A DNA stretch of 64,000 nt, from NCBI GenBank assembly GCA_016630905.1, contig WBMQ01000006.1:1302001-1366000 (forward strand), in the 5' to 3' direction. Positions 32,564 through 43,326 of this stretch are shown piece by piece. The notes below the pieces were generated by a model that saw nothing but the letters and a program-made list of their open reading frames with translations, did no database searches and was not told the DNA's origin. The DNA comes from Capillidium heterosporum. Lineage: Eukaryota; Entomophthoromycota; Entomophthoromycetes; Entomophthorales; Capillidiaceae. Made by a program: the position numbers and the translations under genes. Numbering within the stretch: the first letter of the stretch is position 1; every line of letters begins with the position of its first letter.

Positions 32564-34649
32564 CTAAGTGGTGCGGGATCGAAAAGCGGTGGCAAAGAAT
32601 CGAAGCACTGGTAGGTCAACTGGGTCCACCTGCATAATCTCTAGCAGGGATGGGAGGCTGGTCTGCGGGTTCATATTCTCGTTAAGTTTAACTAGTTGTT
32701 GGAACTGGGCAAAGGTTCGACCTTTACATGACCACTCTTCCTTCAAGGCAATCAGCTTAAGTCGAGCCAACTGGGCAGGTAGACGTGGGCGGTCGGGTGT
32801 AAGGAAGCCAAACGTAGGCAAGGCGGAACGTGCGATTGTCGATGGTGCTGGTATTGTGTCGCACTGTTCAACGATGGCTAGTACCTGATTTACCATGCCA
32901 GGGAAAACGGACGCTTTGGTTTCTTCTAATCCATAACTTAAACGGCCGGTAACGGATTTGGTTTTGGTTACAAGATCGAAATGAGAATCAATGTCGATTA
33001 GCACGAGGCTGGTCAGATCCAAATCTTCAGGAAGCACAGTGCCTTTAGTTAATCCCAGCAAATTGCTTTCCCAAATCGGTTGATAACTTGTCTCATAGTC
33101 TGCCTTTCTAAAGCAAAGTAAAGGGAGTATATCCTAGCCCAGTCTTAGAAAGGATAGTAGATATTAAAGCTTACTTGAAGGACGTCCATCACATCTTTGA
33201 CTAACGTGGCAGAAGGCGAACGAATAATTATCTGGTTTCCTATAACTAAATTATAGATCAATTTGCTAAACGAGCCCTTTCCAATGATTGTGTACAGGTG
33301 TGCTAAATGTTCAACCTTTATAACACTATTGTCTGGGCTTGATTTCCCAGTATCAAGGGCTTTGGCCATGGGTAGCGCATCTAATAGGACCTAATAAAAC
33401 ATCAGCTTAATTACTACAAAGTATGCTACCGTAGTAGGCTCCGCCCATAGTGGCCAGGGAGTAGGAGATGATTCGAGCATCTTTCTTGCACCCAACGATA
33501 AAATTAACGAGAATGAAGAGTGAAAAAACGAAATCAAATTCTACACTATTATTAGAAAAGAAATTTCAACAATATTACTGGGAAGTTTAACAGCTCTTCT
33601 AACGGCTGTAGCTGTTTAGAAACAACCGTGTTAGTCCTTCGCTTCAGAAACTGATCTAAATGGGATTTAGTGAAGTTTACTTTCTACACATACCTGAAGT
33701 TAACAGAAGTGAAATCCTAGAATCGCTTTTGTTGACTAAACTGGCTGGGGATTTATTTAAGGATGAACGTGGTGTCTTCGAATATTGATCAAGTTGCAAT
33801 GATTGGGCCCTGGACTTTCGAATATCTAGGTTATCAATACCTGATTCTAGGCCGTTAGCTCTGGTCTGCATATACCGAGCTAAAGACCGAAATTTCCTTC
33901 AAAGGATGAGTATAGTATATAGTTATTAAGCTTACAAAATCAGGAAGGTAGCCGACGTTATCAGGTATAGCCTATCGGTCATCAATATGGATAGGGCGTA
34001 AAAGCGCATTGATCCCCTTGCTTTAGGATCGTTTATTTTGAACATGTAGGACAGGGTATATCCATGCGTCTCATCGCCAAACAAAACCGGACCTTCTCTC
34101 CCAGGGCAAAATTCACAGCTCAGACTTATTATTTTAACTTTAATAAATCTAAAAAAGGTACCTCCTAACACAGGCTTGCCTAAGCGCTGCGTAAAGTCTT
34201 GGGTGTACGGGGTACCGGGCTGATGTGTAGGCTAACTCCTGATCGAAAGGGTCGTCTGAATAGAATCCAGAGCTCTCTGAATTATCGCCGTCGTTTTGAA
34301 TTTTGAAGCTAACGGTACAAGTTGGACAGTTGTTTATTTTACTTTTAGTATGCAAATTTGGGTTTGATGTGGAGAGGCTTGGCGATTTATTTAGATAGGA
34401 GCTAGGCAGCTGCATGTTCATGTTGGGAACTGAGGATGCTAAGTTGGCTCTATCCTGCATCTGGTCGAAGAAGTGGCTAGATAGGGATAGCGACGATGGA
34501 TTGGGCGAGCTTTTGGGCTTCTTTGTTGGTAACTCTGAGAAGTTGATCAACGAGAACAGCGGTTGGTCTTTATGCACCGACTGTGTGCTCATCATGACGG
34601 TTGGGCCATGCAGCTCACAGAAGTGCACTAAGCTAATTACACCGTTCAT
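32564..34649 (-). CDS. Folliculin (Lst7-type DENN protein)
   Basis: Folliculin, with an FNIP/Lst4 partner, is a GAP for Rag GTPases in TORC1 amino-acid signalling at the vacuole or lysosome. Seven exons give about 610 residues. Block order: MNGVISLVHFCELHGPTVMM (family start), a Ser-rich linker, TSARYPVHPRLYAALRQACV joined over an intron to LSCEFCPGREGPVLFGDE, then TLSYMFKINDPKARGSMRFY, ILMTDRLYLITS (longin domain), and the DENN-like C-terminal half with LIYNLVIGNQIIIRS, IWESNLLGL, LPEDLDLTSLVLIDID. These match human FLCN (SLSCEVCPGREGPIFFGDE; HHVLMGNQVIW) at each step. The end DLPVLRFFATAFRSRTT is taken as the C-terminus. All intron joins are in frame. Fungal Lst7 is often short and lacks the C-terminal half; this copy has it. 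Confidence 0.93.
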
Positions 34650-36059
34650 ACTGCTGAGGCCTCTGCTGTTATGTTGAAACTAAAATTGCAAAAAACGTAT
34701 AATTGTACTGGTGAGATTCTACGTTTAAAAACCGAATCCTGTAATGGCTATAAAAATCAGCAAACTCATTAGATTAAAAGAATCAAAGTCAGAATCGCCC
34801 CTTCCGCTCTTAAAACTTCAACTATAGGCCAGACAAATTTCCACTGGAGCGTACGATACTGAGTAGAATAATTGGGCATCGATAGAAGACTGCTGCCACA
34901 TCGCTTGACTACTAATCAATTTAATTTATTCGAATTCTTCCTAAATCTTTACTAAAATTAGTTTGTACAGGGAACAGCGAGTGGATTCTTATAAATATCT
35001 TTAGCAAAAGGTGCTTAAAGTCCCGGTATAGAGCGCTAATTGGGCTTGTTTTAGTATGTATTGAATAGTTACTTTTTTTAGATAGGCTCCTAATGATCCC
35101 GGTTTCAACACAATGTTATCTCGTGACATCCTAAGTTATCTGTATTTTCATTTCAAGCTATACATCAAGAGTTTGTAGTCCTGTATATACTTGCAAAACC
35201 TTCACTAATATATAGTTTGTTTATGGACTAAGGTCTAATAAGCCAGATATAGATGCATGCCTAGTCGTATATAATTGGTAGCAGCTTACTCTATAATAAA
35301 GTATGCACTATATCTATTTGAAATATCTATCCACTATTTCTTTCTATATTACTTAATGTTTCTTACTAAAATAGATGCTATCACATTTCAAATACATTGA
35401 CTAAATATTTTACTTCATATTAAGGTTAGCCTTTTCAAATGTCAATTATCATCGCACTATACATTAGAAATCATATCGATTTAATAAATCTTCCATTCTA
35501 CTTTAATTATCTATTATACTCAACTACTAACACCAGTTTTCTTCCTAGTATGACCTTTTAACTTACTGATAACCTCGATACTATACTTATAGTTGCCATT
35601 CATATTGCCTAAAGCTTCTTATGATACTTTCAATCCATTATAAAGTTTAACTAGTCAATAAATTATAGCTAGCCTATAGGAAAACTCTAAATCCATACCA
35701 ATGAAATCAAAAATATAATCGTGAAACTATGCCATAGGCTGTCTGATATCCGTTTATATCAACATAGCAGTTGTTTTATAGCATCTAAATATATATTGCA
35801 ATTAAAATTTCTGGAGTATATTATCTAAAATAATATACATAACTAGGTATCTTGCTCTTTCTATCTATATATTGAATATTTCCGTTATATTGGAAGTGCG
35901 GATTCGACTGATGACTTGACAATTCTATGGGATCTTTTAATTGGGTGCAGCATTTCTCTAGTTTTCAGATCAAAGCTATAGCTCCATTCCTCCTTCCAAG
36001 TCCCAACAAACTCAAATTATATTAGGAAATAGCAGAATTTTAAGCGCGCTGAACAACAC
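34650..36059. other. Intergenic, divergent promoters
   Basis: 1.4 kb between folliculin and the next plus-strand gene. AT-rich, no ORF above 60 codons, no RNA gene seen. Confidence 0.5.
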
Positions 36060-38120
36060 ATGGCTAACGAATTAACTGGCGATTTGATTTCGAAATGGAT
36101 AGGATTCAAGCTTTATCCTGACAGCTTGGATGAACCATTCTTTTCCGAGAGCGTTATGCTGCAATGTGTCCCTTCAGCCTATCTCCTTCCTGGAAGAGAG
36201 CAGGTACAAGACTTTTTAAAGAACTTTTTTACACAGACGGGGAGTGAGTTTATCAATGAGATAACTTCTTCAAAGATGGATATCCAAGATAACATGTTAA
36301 TTGAGGATTCGAAATTAAATATTATTTCGCTTGTCGATACCTTACCTTGGCTTTGCCCCCAACACCTCTCCCATATCAATTTAAAAGATCAGAAGTTAAC
36401 TTTCGAAGCAGTAAGTGTATTTCTATTCAATTTTTTAACTGTGTTTAGAGCATGTCTGTTCAATTTATGGATGACCTTTTGGTTAAAATCAAACTAGATT
36501 GGGATGCCGAAGAAGTCGAGTACCAAATAAAGGAATACGACATTAAGCCAACGCCTGAAACCCCACTTCAACCCACTGCTGATGAAAAAGCATTGTATGA
36601 AGCTAATATTGAAGAAAAGCAAAACGAAGTTCAGCCTGAAACGTCAGAATATATTCCTGAAGTAACTCATGACAAATTGGAATTTGAAGTACAAGAAGTC
36701 CCAGAAGAGACTCTCAAGGAAGCCGAACCTGAGAATGAGAAACCAGCTAAAGCAACTGTTGAACCTATCGCAATTAATTTAGATGCTGAGAACAATTCGG
36801 TAGATATAGCTAGTGCCGAGGAGAATACAGAGGCGGCAGTGTCCCATGAACCCGGCGCCGAAGTAGAGGTCAATGATATCCAAGTTGAAACACCAAAATA
36901 CACTCCTGAAGTAATAGCTAATGAAGTAGAAGTTAATGCTGAGACTCCAAATTCCGATTTGAATGATATTCCAGCAAATGTTAACGATACAGGTAATTTA
37001 CTGTCTGGTATGTTAATGGATGAAACTAACGTGCAAAAAGTGCCAGAGTCCACGTTCGAAGGTTTAAAGTCGGAAACTCCTGAGCCAATCGAGGAAGTCG
37101 CTGAGATAAAAGTTCAAGATAGTGAAAACGAAAATCTCAATCAAAGCCCAGCTGTTACTCAAGAACAATTGGAAGACGACCCTGTGGAATCTAAAGTAGC
37201 CACCGAATCCATTGCAACTGATACGGATACTGAGAACACTTTAAGCAATGTCCAAGATCAACTGGAATCGGCCGTAGAGATCGAGAACAATTCTAAAAAC
37301 GCACCTGGTTCTGTAGCTATTCCAGAAACCGAGATATCTGAAGTCGAAACTACTCCAAAGATAATTGCCAACGAAGGAAAAAAACTGACTCAAGAGCCCG
37401 AGCCCATAAAGATCAAAAAGCCGGCTAAACCTGCCTCTACTTTAGGAGCTAAAGCTAAGCCACTTCGTAATCCTCTTGCTAAAGTCGACACCACTCCTAA
37501 AGTAAACCCTCCCATCAAAACCAAATCAATCCCCGACATTCAAGCTAAAGCAACTCGACTCAGCTCCAAGTCGTTTGAAAATAAGGATAAAGTTACTCCC
37601 GGACCTCGTAACCTGAACAGATCTTCTTCAACTTTAGTCTCATCTCGCAACCCCAAGCCTAATTCATCAAATGGCCGTAGTGTTCCATCGACCCCACGCC
37701 CTGCCTCAACCCAAGGACGTCCAATCTCCCAAAGTTCGAGTCGATTCTCATCATCAACCGCCCCATCTAACCACGAATCTCCCCAATCTTCGCTATGACT
37801 CCAAGCGCTTTAGCAGTCAGATCGACTTCACCTATCCTGGTGTTTCTACCACGCCCGTACGTGCCAAACCCGAGGCACCATTGCGACAAGCACCCGAACG
37901 GGTAATACCCACCCGCCAAGAAATTGCAGCTAAGCATCACTCCACCAGCTTCTCAGTTGGTCATGACAACTCTGGATCCACTTCCGACCCCAAGCCTAGT
38001 GAGATGCCTGCCTGGTCCAAGTAAGTTGGAATCTTTAACTTTTACTAACTTTACATTCTAATTTTTTGTAGGGAACTCCGTCCATACCTTAACAAAGGCA
38101 ACACTGGCATCAAGTTCTGA
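36060..38120 (+). CDS. Unidentified protein: folded N-terminus, long acidic then basic/Ser-Pro disordered region, conserved-looking tail
   Basis: I do not recognise this family. Exon 1 (36060-36410) codes for a folded-looking region (MANELTGDLISKWIGFKLYP; LDTLPWLCPQHLSHINLKDQ) that continues into exon 2 with MSVQFMDDLLVKIKLDWDAE. Then come about 290 residues rich in Glu, Pro, Thr and Val, with repeats such as ETSEYIPEV and ETPKYTPEV. A basic Ser/Pro/Arg region follows (RSVPSTPRPASTQGRPISQS). The tail (YDSKRFSSQIDFTYPGVSTT; IPTRQEIAAKHHSTSFSVG; AWSKELRPYLNKGNTGIKF) looks structured or motif-like and ends after a normal intron. The acidic-basic split recalls microtubule or scaffold proteins, but that is a guess. 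Between the Ser-rich part and YDSKRF the frame moves by +1 at about 37790; a 58-nt GC-rich intron (37678-37735) could explain it, but its splice sites and composition are unlike the other introns. Confidence 0.7.
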
Positions 38121-38956
38121 TAGTTTTCGCTTCCTCCATACATCCTAATTTTTATAAATGTGTTCTTCCTTCCATGTGATTCAGCCATAAGATCGATATT
38201 TTGATAAGACTAGTTATAACTATACCGTTGTTGCTAACTCAATTTAAATCTAGTTATGCAGCATTCTTTAAGCTAAATTTCTACACTCTGTTCTTTATCG
38301 TATATCCTTTTGTTCATAAAGTTTTCAAATTTGATAGAATGTTTTACGATATTAAAGTCATTTTACCTTGTTTTAATGCTTAGATATGAAGCTGTTTACT
38401 TGAATACTTTGTTTAAAACTATTTCTATCTTGATTTAACTTATACCTTAGGATATGGTTATTTAAAGAAAGTTATTTGTTGAACTCTTAACGGAAGTAAT
38501 GGTATCAAAGGGATAGTAAAGATTATGAGCGTAGATATCTAGTATACCACAAAAATTCATAAACCTAATGCTGCTAATGACATTACATTTCTTTTATATA
38601 AAGTTGTCAAGCTAAGTAGAACAGTAGTATACTTTAAAAATGCTTTGACTTAATACAAAGCCACTTACCCACACTGAATCTTCCTTTGACTAGTTCTACT
38701 GGCATAGTACATCATCTATTTTATATTATCTATTACTATAATATATATACTTTGAGCTTAACGAAAACTTTAGGTAGATATCCAAGTAAAACTCACTATG
38801 GATTTATTTCATGAAATTCCAAATTAATTGCATTATAAATCTATTAAAAGTTTTAGCTATGACGCATTTAGCTTGAAACCTTTGATTTATAAACTGCTCA
38901 GCTTTCCAAGCTAATAAAAATTTGGCAAGAAAACACTTGCATCAATCTCACTTACA
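38121..38956. other. Intergenic spacer
   Basis: AT-rich, 0.8 kb. The 60-codon frame at 38201-38383 is a hydrophobic low-complexity run, probably chance. Confidence 0.5.
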
Positions 38957-39659
38957 ATGAACTCTTTGGAACAGGAAGCCCAAAAGCGAAAAGAGCGCCT
39001 ACTCAAACTACGGCAAAAGAACAAAGCAAGTGATGACTCAGCTTTACCTAAAGAAGATGTCGATCTTAACAATGAAGAGTAACTATAACTATATATATAT
39101 GTTAATGAACTTTAGATCGGATAGCTCAACCAAGTTAAAGTTTAGGAACTTCCAACCTACCAACCCAGTCCTTTTGGAAAAAGGCACTATAATCGAAAGT
39201 GAAGTTGACATTATCAAGAACAAGCGAAGTCAGCCTGATCAAGAAGTTGAAGCTACTCTTGAAACCGTTGAAGACTTAACTAAAGGTATCACTGAAAAAG
39301 CTATAATGGAACAGAAGGAAAAGGACAAAGAAGAGATAGTAAGTTTTAGGTTTATTTCCCAAATCATTTATATATGCTTTATTTTAGGACTTGAGTAATT
39401 TAGCCCCAGCTAAACCCAATTGGGATCTGAAAAGAGACATACAGCGTAAATTAGCAAAGTTGGAGGCCCAGACTCAATTAAAGATCCATGAGATAGTTAG
39501 TAAGTTTAAATGAGATGTTTTAGTTGGTAACATTTTATGATAGGGGAACGTATAAGGCAACAAACCAATTCCAAATTGGAAAATATGGATATGTTAGAGG
39601 CGCTTAAAGTGGAAGAGCAGCTCGATGAAAAAGATAACAACAATGACGACGATGAATAA
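38957..39659 (+). CDS. Spliceosome-associated protein Cwf18 (CCDC12)
   Basis: Four exons give about 175 residues. MNSLEQEAQKRKERLLKLRQ is the coiled-coil start of the family. After an Asp/Glu spacer comes KLKFRNFQPTNPVLL, the 'LKFRNYxP' motif, and later NWDLKRDIQRKLAKLEAQT, the 'DLKRDIxxKLxKLExxT' block, then IVRERIRQQ and an acidic tail DEKDNNNDDDE. Cwf18/CCDC12 is a component of the activated spliceosome (NineTeen/Prp19-associated). All introns are 37-49 nt and in frame. Length and block order are normal. Confidence 0.92.
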
Positions 39660-40549
39660 AACTTTCTTTAAATTTGGCTGTTAGGTAATTTGAAATTATT
39701 CTACGATACTATAGGTTTCTGCTTGTTTAGTAGAGTAGCATATTTCTAATTTCTATTGGTATATGAAATGAATATGTAGTAACATAGGATTTTGAATAGG
39801 ATCCGTACAACTTTGGGGATGTTTTTTTGGTTTATTATTATTCAATATATTTATATTTTTAGAGCATTTATAGATTCTATTGGAAATATTGAATTACTTT
39901 AAGTAAAGTATGCTATCTGCACAAAACTTTCCAAACTTATATACTGGCTATCATTATTGACATTTTTGTTGAAAAGGCCTCCAGCTACAACTATATCGAA
40001 GTTGTCAAGTTGGTTCATCTCAGTAACTACATGCTTATGATAAACCGAAAAACTCCAAGATTTAAGTTTTATGAAGGATAGTAAAAAGATTTTGAAGCTG
40101 AGTCGATAGTATTATTTAGAAACCTCAACAGTAGTAAGATGAATAAAGTACATATTGCTTTGCAACATGGCATAGTTAGAAGTTTGATGTGGGTTGATGC
40201 CTACCTTTTTCATCTGACGATTTAAAATATGATGTACTATTATTTAACATACGTATAAGGAATTTAAATAGGATACAAATGCTGGTAGATTCGAGGAGCT
40301 TTATTCTATAATCCAAAAACTTGACGAGGTTGCACATTTAGTTAGTATATTCTAATGTGGAAAGAATGATTTGGCGTATTCATAGTAGTATATAAAGTAC
40401 TCAATTTTAATAAACATAGCCTTGTAGTTTTTAATATAATCTGCTATTATTAGGGATACTGATAGATCAGCAAGCTAACTAAAAACAAATTGCACCTGTA
40501 TCTTTGAACTTCAGCATATACGTGTAGGTACTTTAAGTATGAGAGTTAG
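39660..40549. other. Intergenic spacer with a possible coding relic
   Basis: On the minus strand at about 39905-40110 a frame reads KSWSFSVYHKHVVTEMNQ and FDIVVAGGLFN, faintly like one Kelch blade (a 'IVVAGG' strand). It is isolated, and a stop lies before it. I give this about 0.25. Otherwise nothing is seen. Confidence 0.3.
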
Positions 40550-40629
40550 GACAGCTTGTCGAGTGGTTAAGGAGTTAGACTTGGAATCTAATGGGCTCTG
40601 CCCTCGCAGATTTAAATTCTGTAGTTGTC
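40550..40629 (+). pseudogene. Degenerate tRNA-Ser with UGG (Pro) anticodon
   Basis: The 80-nt stretch folds as a class II tRNA. The acceptor arms GACAGCT and AGTTGTC pair with one wobble. The anticodon stem TTAGA/TCTAA closes a 7-nt loop CTTGGAA, so the anticodon is TGG (decodes CCA, Pro). The long variable arm GGGC-TCT-GCCC is typical of tRNA-Ser. The T stem GCAGA/TCTGT closes TTTAAAT. Compared with known fungal tRNA-Ser(UGA), one base is missing from the D stem (TCGAG instead of TCCGAG), the anticodon has A-to-G at its third base, and the B-box CpG (TTCGAA) has become TTTAAA. A run of five T follows at 40637-40641. The lost D-stem base and altered B box suggest a pseudogene; if expressed, SerRS would still recognise its variable arm. 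Confidence 0.8.
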
Positions 40630-40856
40630 ACTGGTCTTTTTATCATGCTGGTTACAATCTATATTGAACTTGAGAGTATTGTGAAGAACTATTAATTTAG
40701 AAGCGATACAGTTCCTAGTTGTTTCTACTTTCAATCAGCAAGAATTTTATGTGACGTAGTTTTGATAGAATTGATTTACAATCCTTTATGTTGCCCTAGC
40801 TTTTATAAACTTTTTAGAAAATTTCAATTCCTCACGCTTTTCATTCGTAACAAAAG

Positions 40857-41910
40857 ATGAAGGTCGTAGCTCTAGTTAGGTACATAGGCTATTTTTAATG
40901 TATAGTTTATTAATATTAGGTTTTATTCTTACAAGTGGTGGGAAAGACAGCTGTTACAACATGATGGAATGTGTCAAAGATGGCCATGAGATAACTGTTT
41001 TAGCCAATTTACATCCACCAGTTGAGAGTGAACTAGGTAAATGAATTTTAATTTGCAATATTTAAGTAGCTAGATGAAATGGATAGCTACATGTACCAGA
41101 CGGTAGGCCACAACGTAATTGAACTTTTAGCCGACTGCATGCAACTTCCTCTGTTCCGACAACCTATAGTAGGAACCCCTATCAACCAAAATTTGGACTA
41201 TGAGACCACTTTGGAAGATGAAACGGAAGATCTTTTTACCCTCCTTTCCAAAGTTAAGGTATAGATATTTGGAACTTATTCATGTACCAATTCTAAAGCT
41301 TATTGTAAAAGGCTGAGCATCCCGATGTGGAAGGAGTATCAGTTGGCGCTATTTTCTCTAGCTACCAGACATTGAGGGTAGAGCACGTGTAATTTAAAAT
41401 TTACTATCTATATGTATTAACAAATACCTTTAGATGTAAGAGGTTAGGATTGAAACCATTAGCTTACCTGTGGCAACGTGAGCAGACGGCTTTACTCGAT
41501 GAGATGATCGAAAGTGACCTCCAGGCAATTTTGATCAAGGTTGCAGCTATGGGTAAGCATTTTTGAGCATAGTTATACTTACAATAAAGGCCTAAAACCG
41601 GAACACCTTGGGAAAACCTTACAGGAGATGCAGCCGACCCTTTTGAATTTGGTAATTTAAGATTTTTAATACAAGCTCATTGCCAATAGAAAGAGAAATA
41701 TGGAATCAATGTGTGTGGAGAGGGTGGTGAATTTGAATCTTTGACTTTGGATTGTCCTCTATTTAAAAAGCGAATCGTCATGTAAGCTTGTAAAATGACT
41801 TTTAATAACTTTTGTTTAGAGATAGCCATGAGATTATCATCCATTCTGATGACAAAATGGCTCCAGTTGCCTACTTCAAATTCCATACGCTGCATACCGA
41901 GCCTAAATGA
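40857..41910 (+). CDS. DPH6: Diphthine-ammonia ligase Dph6
   Basis: Dph6 performs the last step of diphthamide synthesis on EF2, ATP-dependent amidation of diphthine. Eight exons give about 265 residues. The first exon has only MKVVALV and is split within the ATP-PPase loop: after splicing it reads MKVVALVSGGKDSCYNMMEC, the SGGKDS motif. Further blocks are VLANLHPPVESELDEMDSYM, YQTVGHNVIELLADCM, LPLFRQPIVGTP, EGVSVGAIFSSYQTLRVEHV, KPLAYLWQREQ, ILIKVAAMGL, YGINVCGEGGEFESLTLDCP and the C-terminal HTEPK. The EGGEFE(S/T)L motif and final block are complete. It has only the N-type ATP-PPase domain and lacks the YjgF-like C-terminal domains of yeast Dph6, so it is the short (animal-like) form. DPH1 is 14 kb away on the other strand. 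Confidence 0.95.
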
Positions 41911-43326
41911 TGCTAGGTAGGGTTTATTTGGGAGTCTTGAAATAAATGAAAGCATGATAGGTATTATGTTTTGGCTACGCTTATCAATGTATTTATATTT
42001 TAATATATTTGTAGGTTTAGCTAATTAAGTTGATATTTTTATACCCATATTTTCAATGGACTAGTGTGCATTTAGGCGACAACTCAATCTCCGACCAGCT
42101 ACATCCAGATGCACGTTAATTTAAGTGATGTTGTAATATATTAATTTTCAAGTGTATTTTGAGTATGTGCTATTAGTGTTTAGTATTCATTAGTTTAATA
42201 TATATGCTTTGATTTATAAAATTAACTGTTTAGAATACTCTATAACTTAACTTATTTATATATATAATCCAGGGATTGATATTGGTATGTATAATGCACA
42301 TTATATTCATACTAGTTACTCATGCTGTGCTACGATATATAAATTTATATTAGCTGTGAGTTTTGTTTGGTAATAGGACTAATGACTTTTATCTCTAATT
42401 AGCTTGACGTCCTTGGTTTTAATTTCCAAAGCTGAAGTTCAATTAGTATTTAATATATAGCATAAACTTATCAAAATTAAACATATGTTTTCAACAGATG
42501 GAATTAGTAATTTCATCCTATAATCTCGGCGCTTCAAGTCTGAATTCGAACTGATATAAAGATATACTTCTGCTTTGATCCCATAGAAGCTTCTAATAGC
42601 ATCATACCCACCAATAAACTTTTCGGCTTTGAACAAATATAGTTTAAGCCTTGTACTTGGGTCTAAAGTATAGAATCAAATGAGAATTCTTTGTATTATG
42701 ATTTCAAATTGGTCAACGACATCACCCATCTTATTTCCCTAAATGGTACAAATGTGTATATCCTTGGGAATTTCAAGAACCTAGTGATGTGGTAATGCTT
42801 TGTTCCAAATGAAATGTAGTACTATATAATTTCAATATTGGTAAAACCATGCTTTTAATTTGGAATGAGATAGTAGGTGCTAAATATGAGAAAGCAAATA
42901 TTTGCCTAGATTCGTAGAATTGTAGGGCTAAAACTACCAATATATGTTCTAAATTAAACACATTATATCCTAATTTTAAAATTCACCTAGGACGCAATCT
43001 ATTTGGAATTCCAAGATCTATTTTTTGTTCGAGAATTATAGTGGATCAATGCCCTCTACCCTATTTTGCTAGCATTATAATTCCAGTGTTCTTGGAGGTG
43101 CAAGCTCCAAGCGTCATATTTGGGAGCCTTTAAGTATAGTGCTCTTTTAGGCATACCTTTGGGTGGGATGGACTTGAGCCAGCTACCTACACAATTATGT
43201 ACGGCTGTAGTCGCATTATTTCCTGGTTAATTTCTAAAAGTTTAACTAGGATCACAAAATTGTTCCTTGCAAACCTGTTAAAAGCACAATTCTACATTTC
43301 TTGAAAGGTTCCAGCTCAAAAATAGG
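41911..43326. other. Intergenic spacer
   Basis: 1.4 kb AT-rich. On the minus strand the frames at 42439-42636 and 42773-42961 (for example EHILVVLALQFYES) have a faint likeness to helices of fungal-trans regulators; too weak to call. The last 200 bp precede the Zn2Cys6 gene start. Confidence 0.35.

Noticed and set aside
39905-40110. Possible Kelch-blade relic on the minus strand
   Set aside because: Only one short strand-like motif fits and no second blade is visible.
42439-42961. Minus-strand frames slightly like fungal-trans helices
   Set aside because: The likeness is limited to hydrophobic helix pattern; no Zn cluster or diagnostic block is present.
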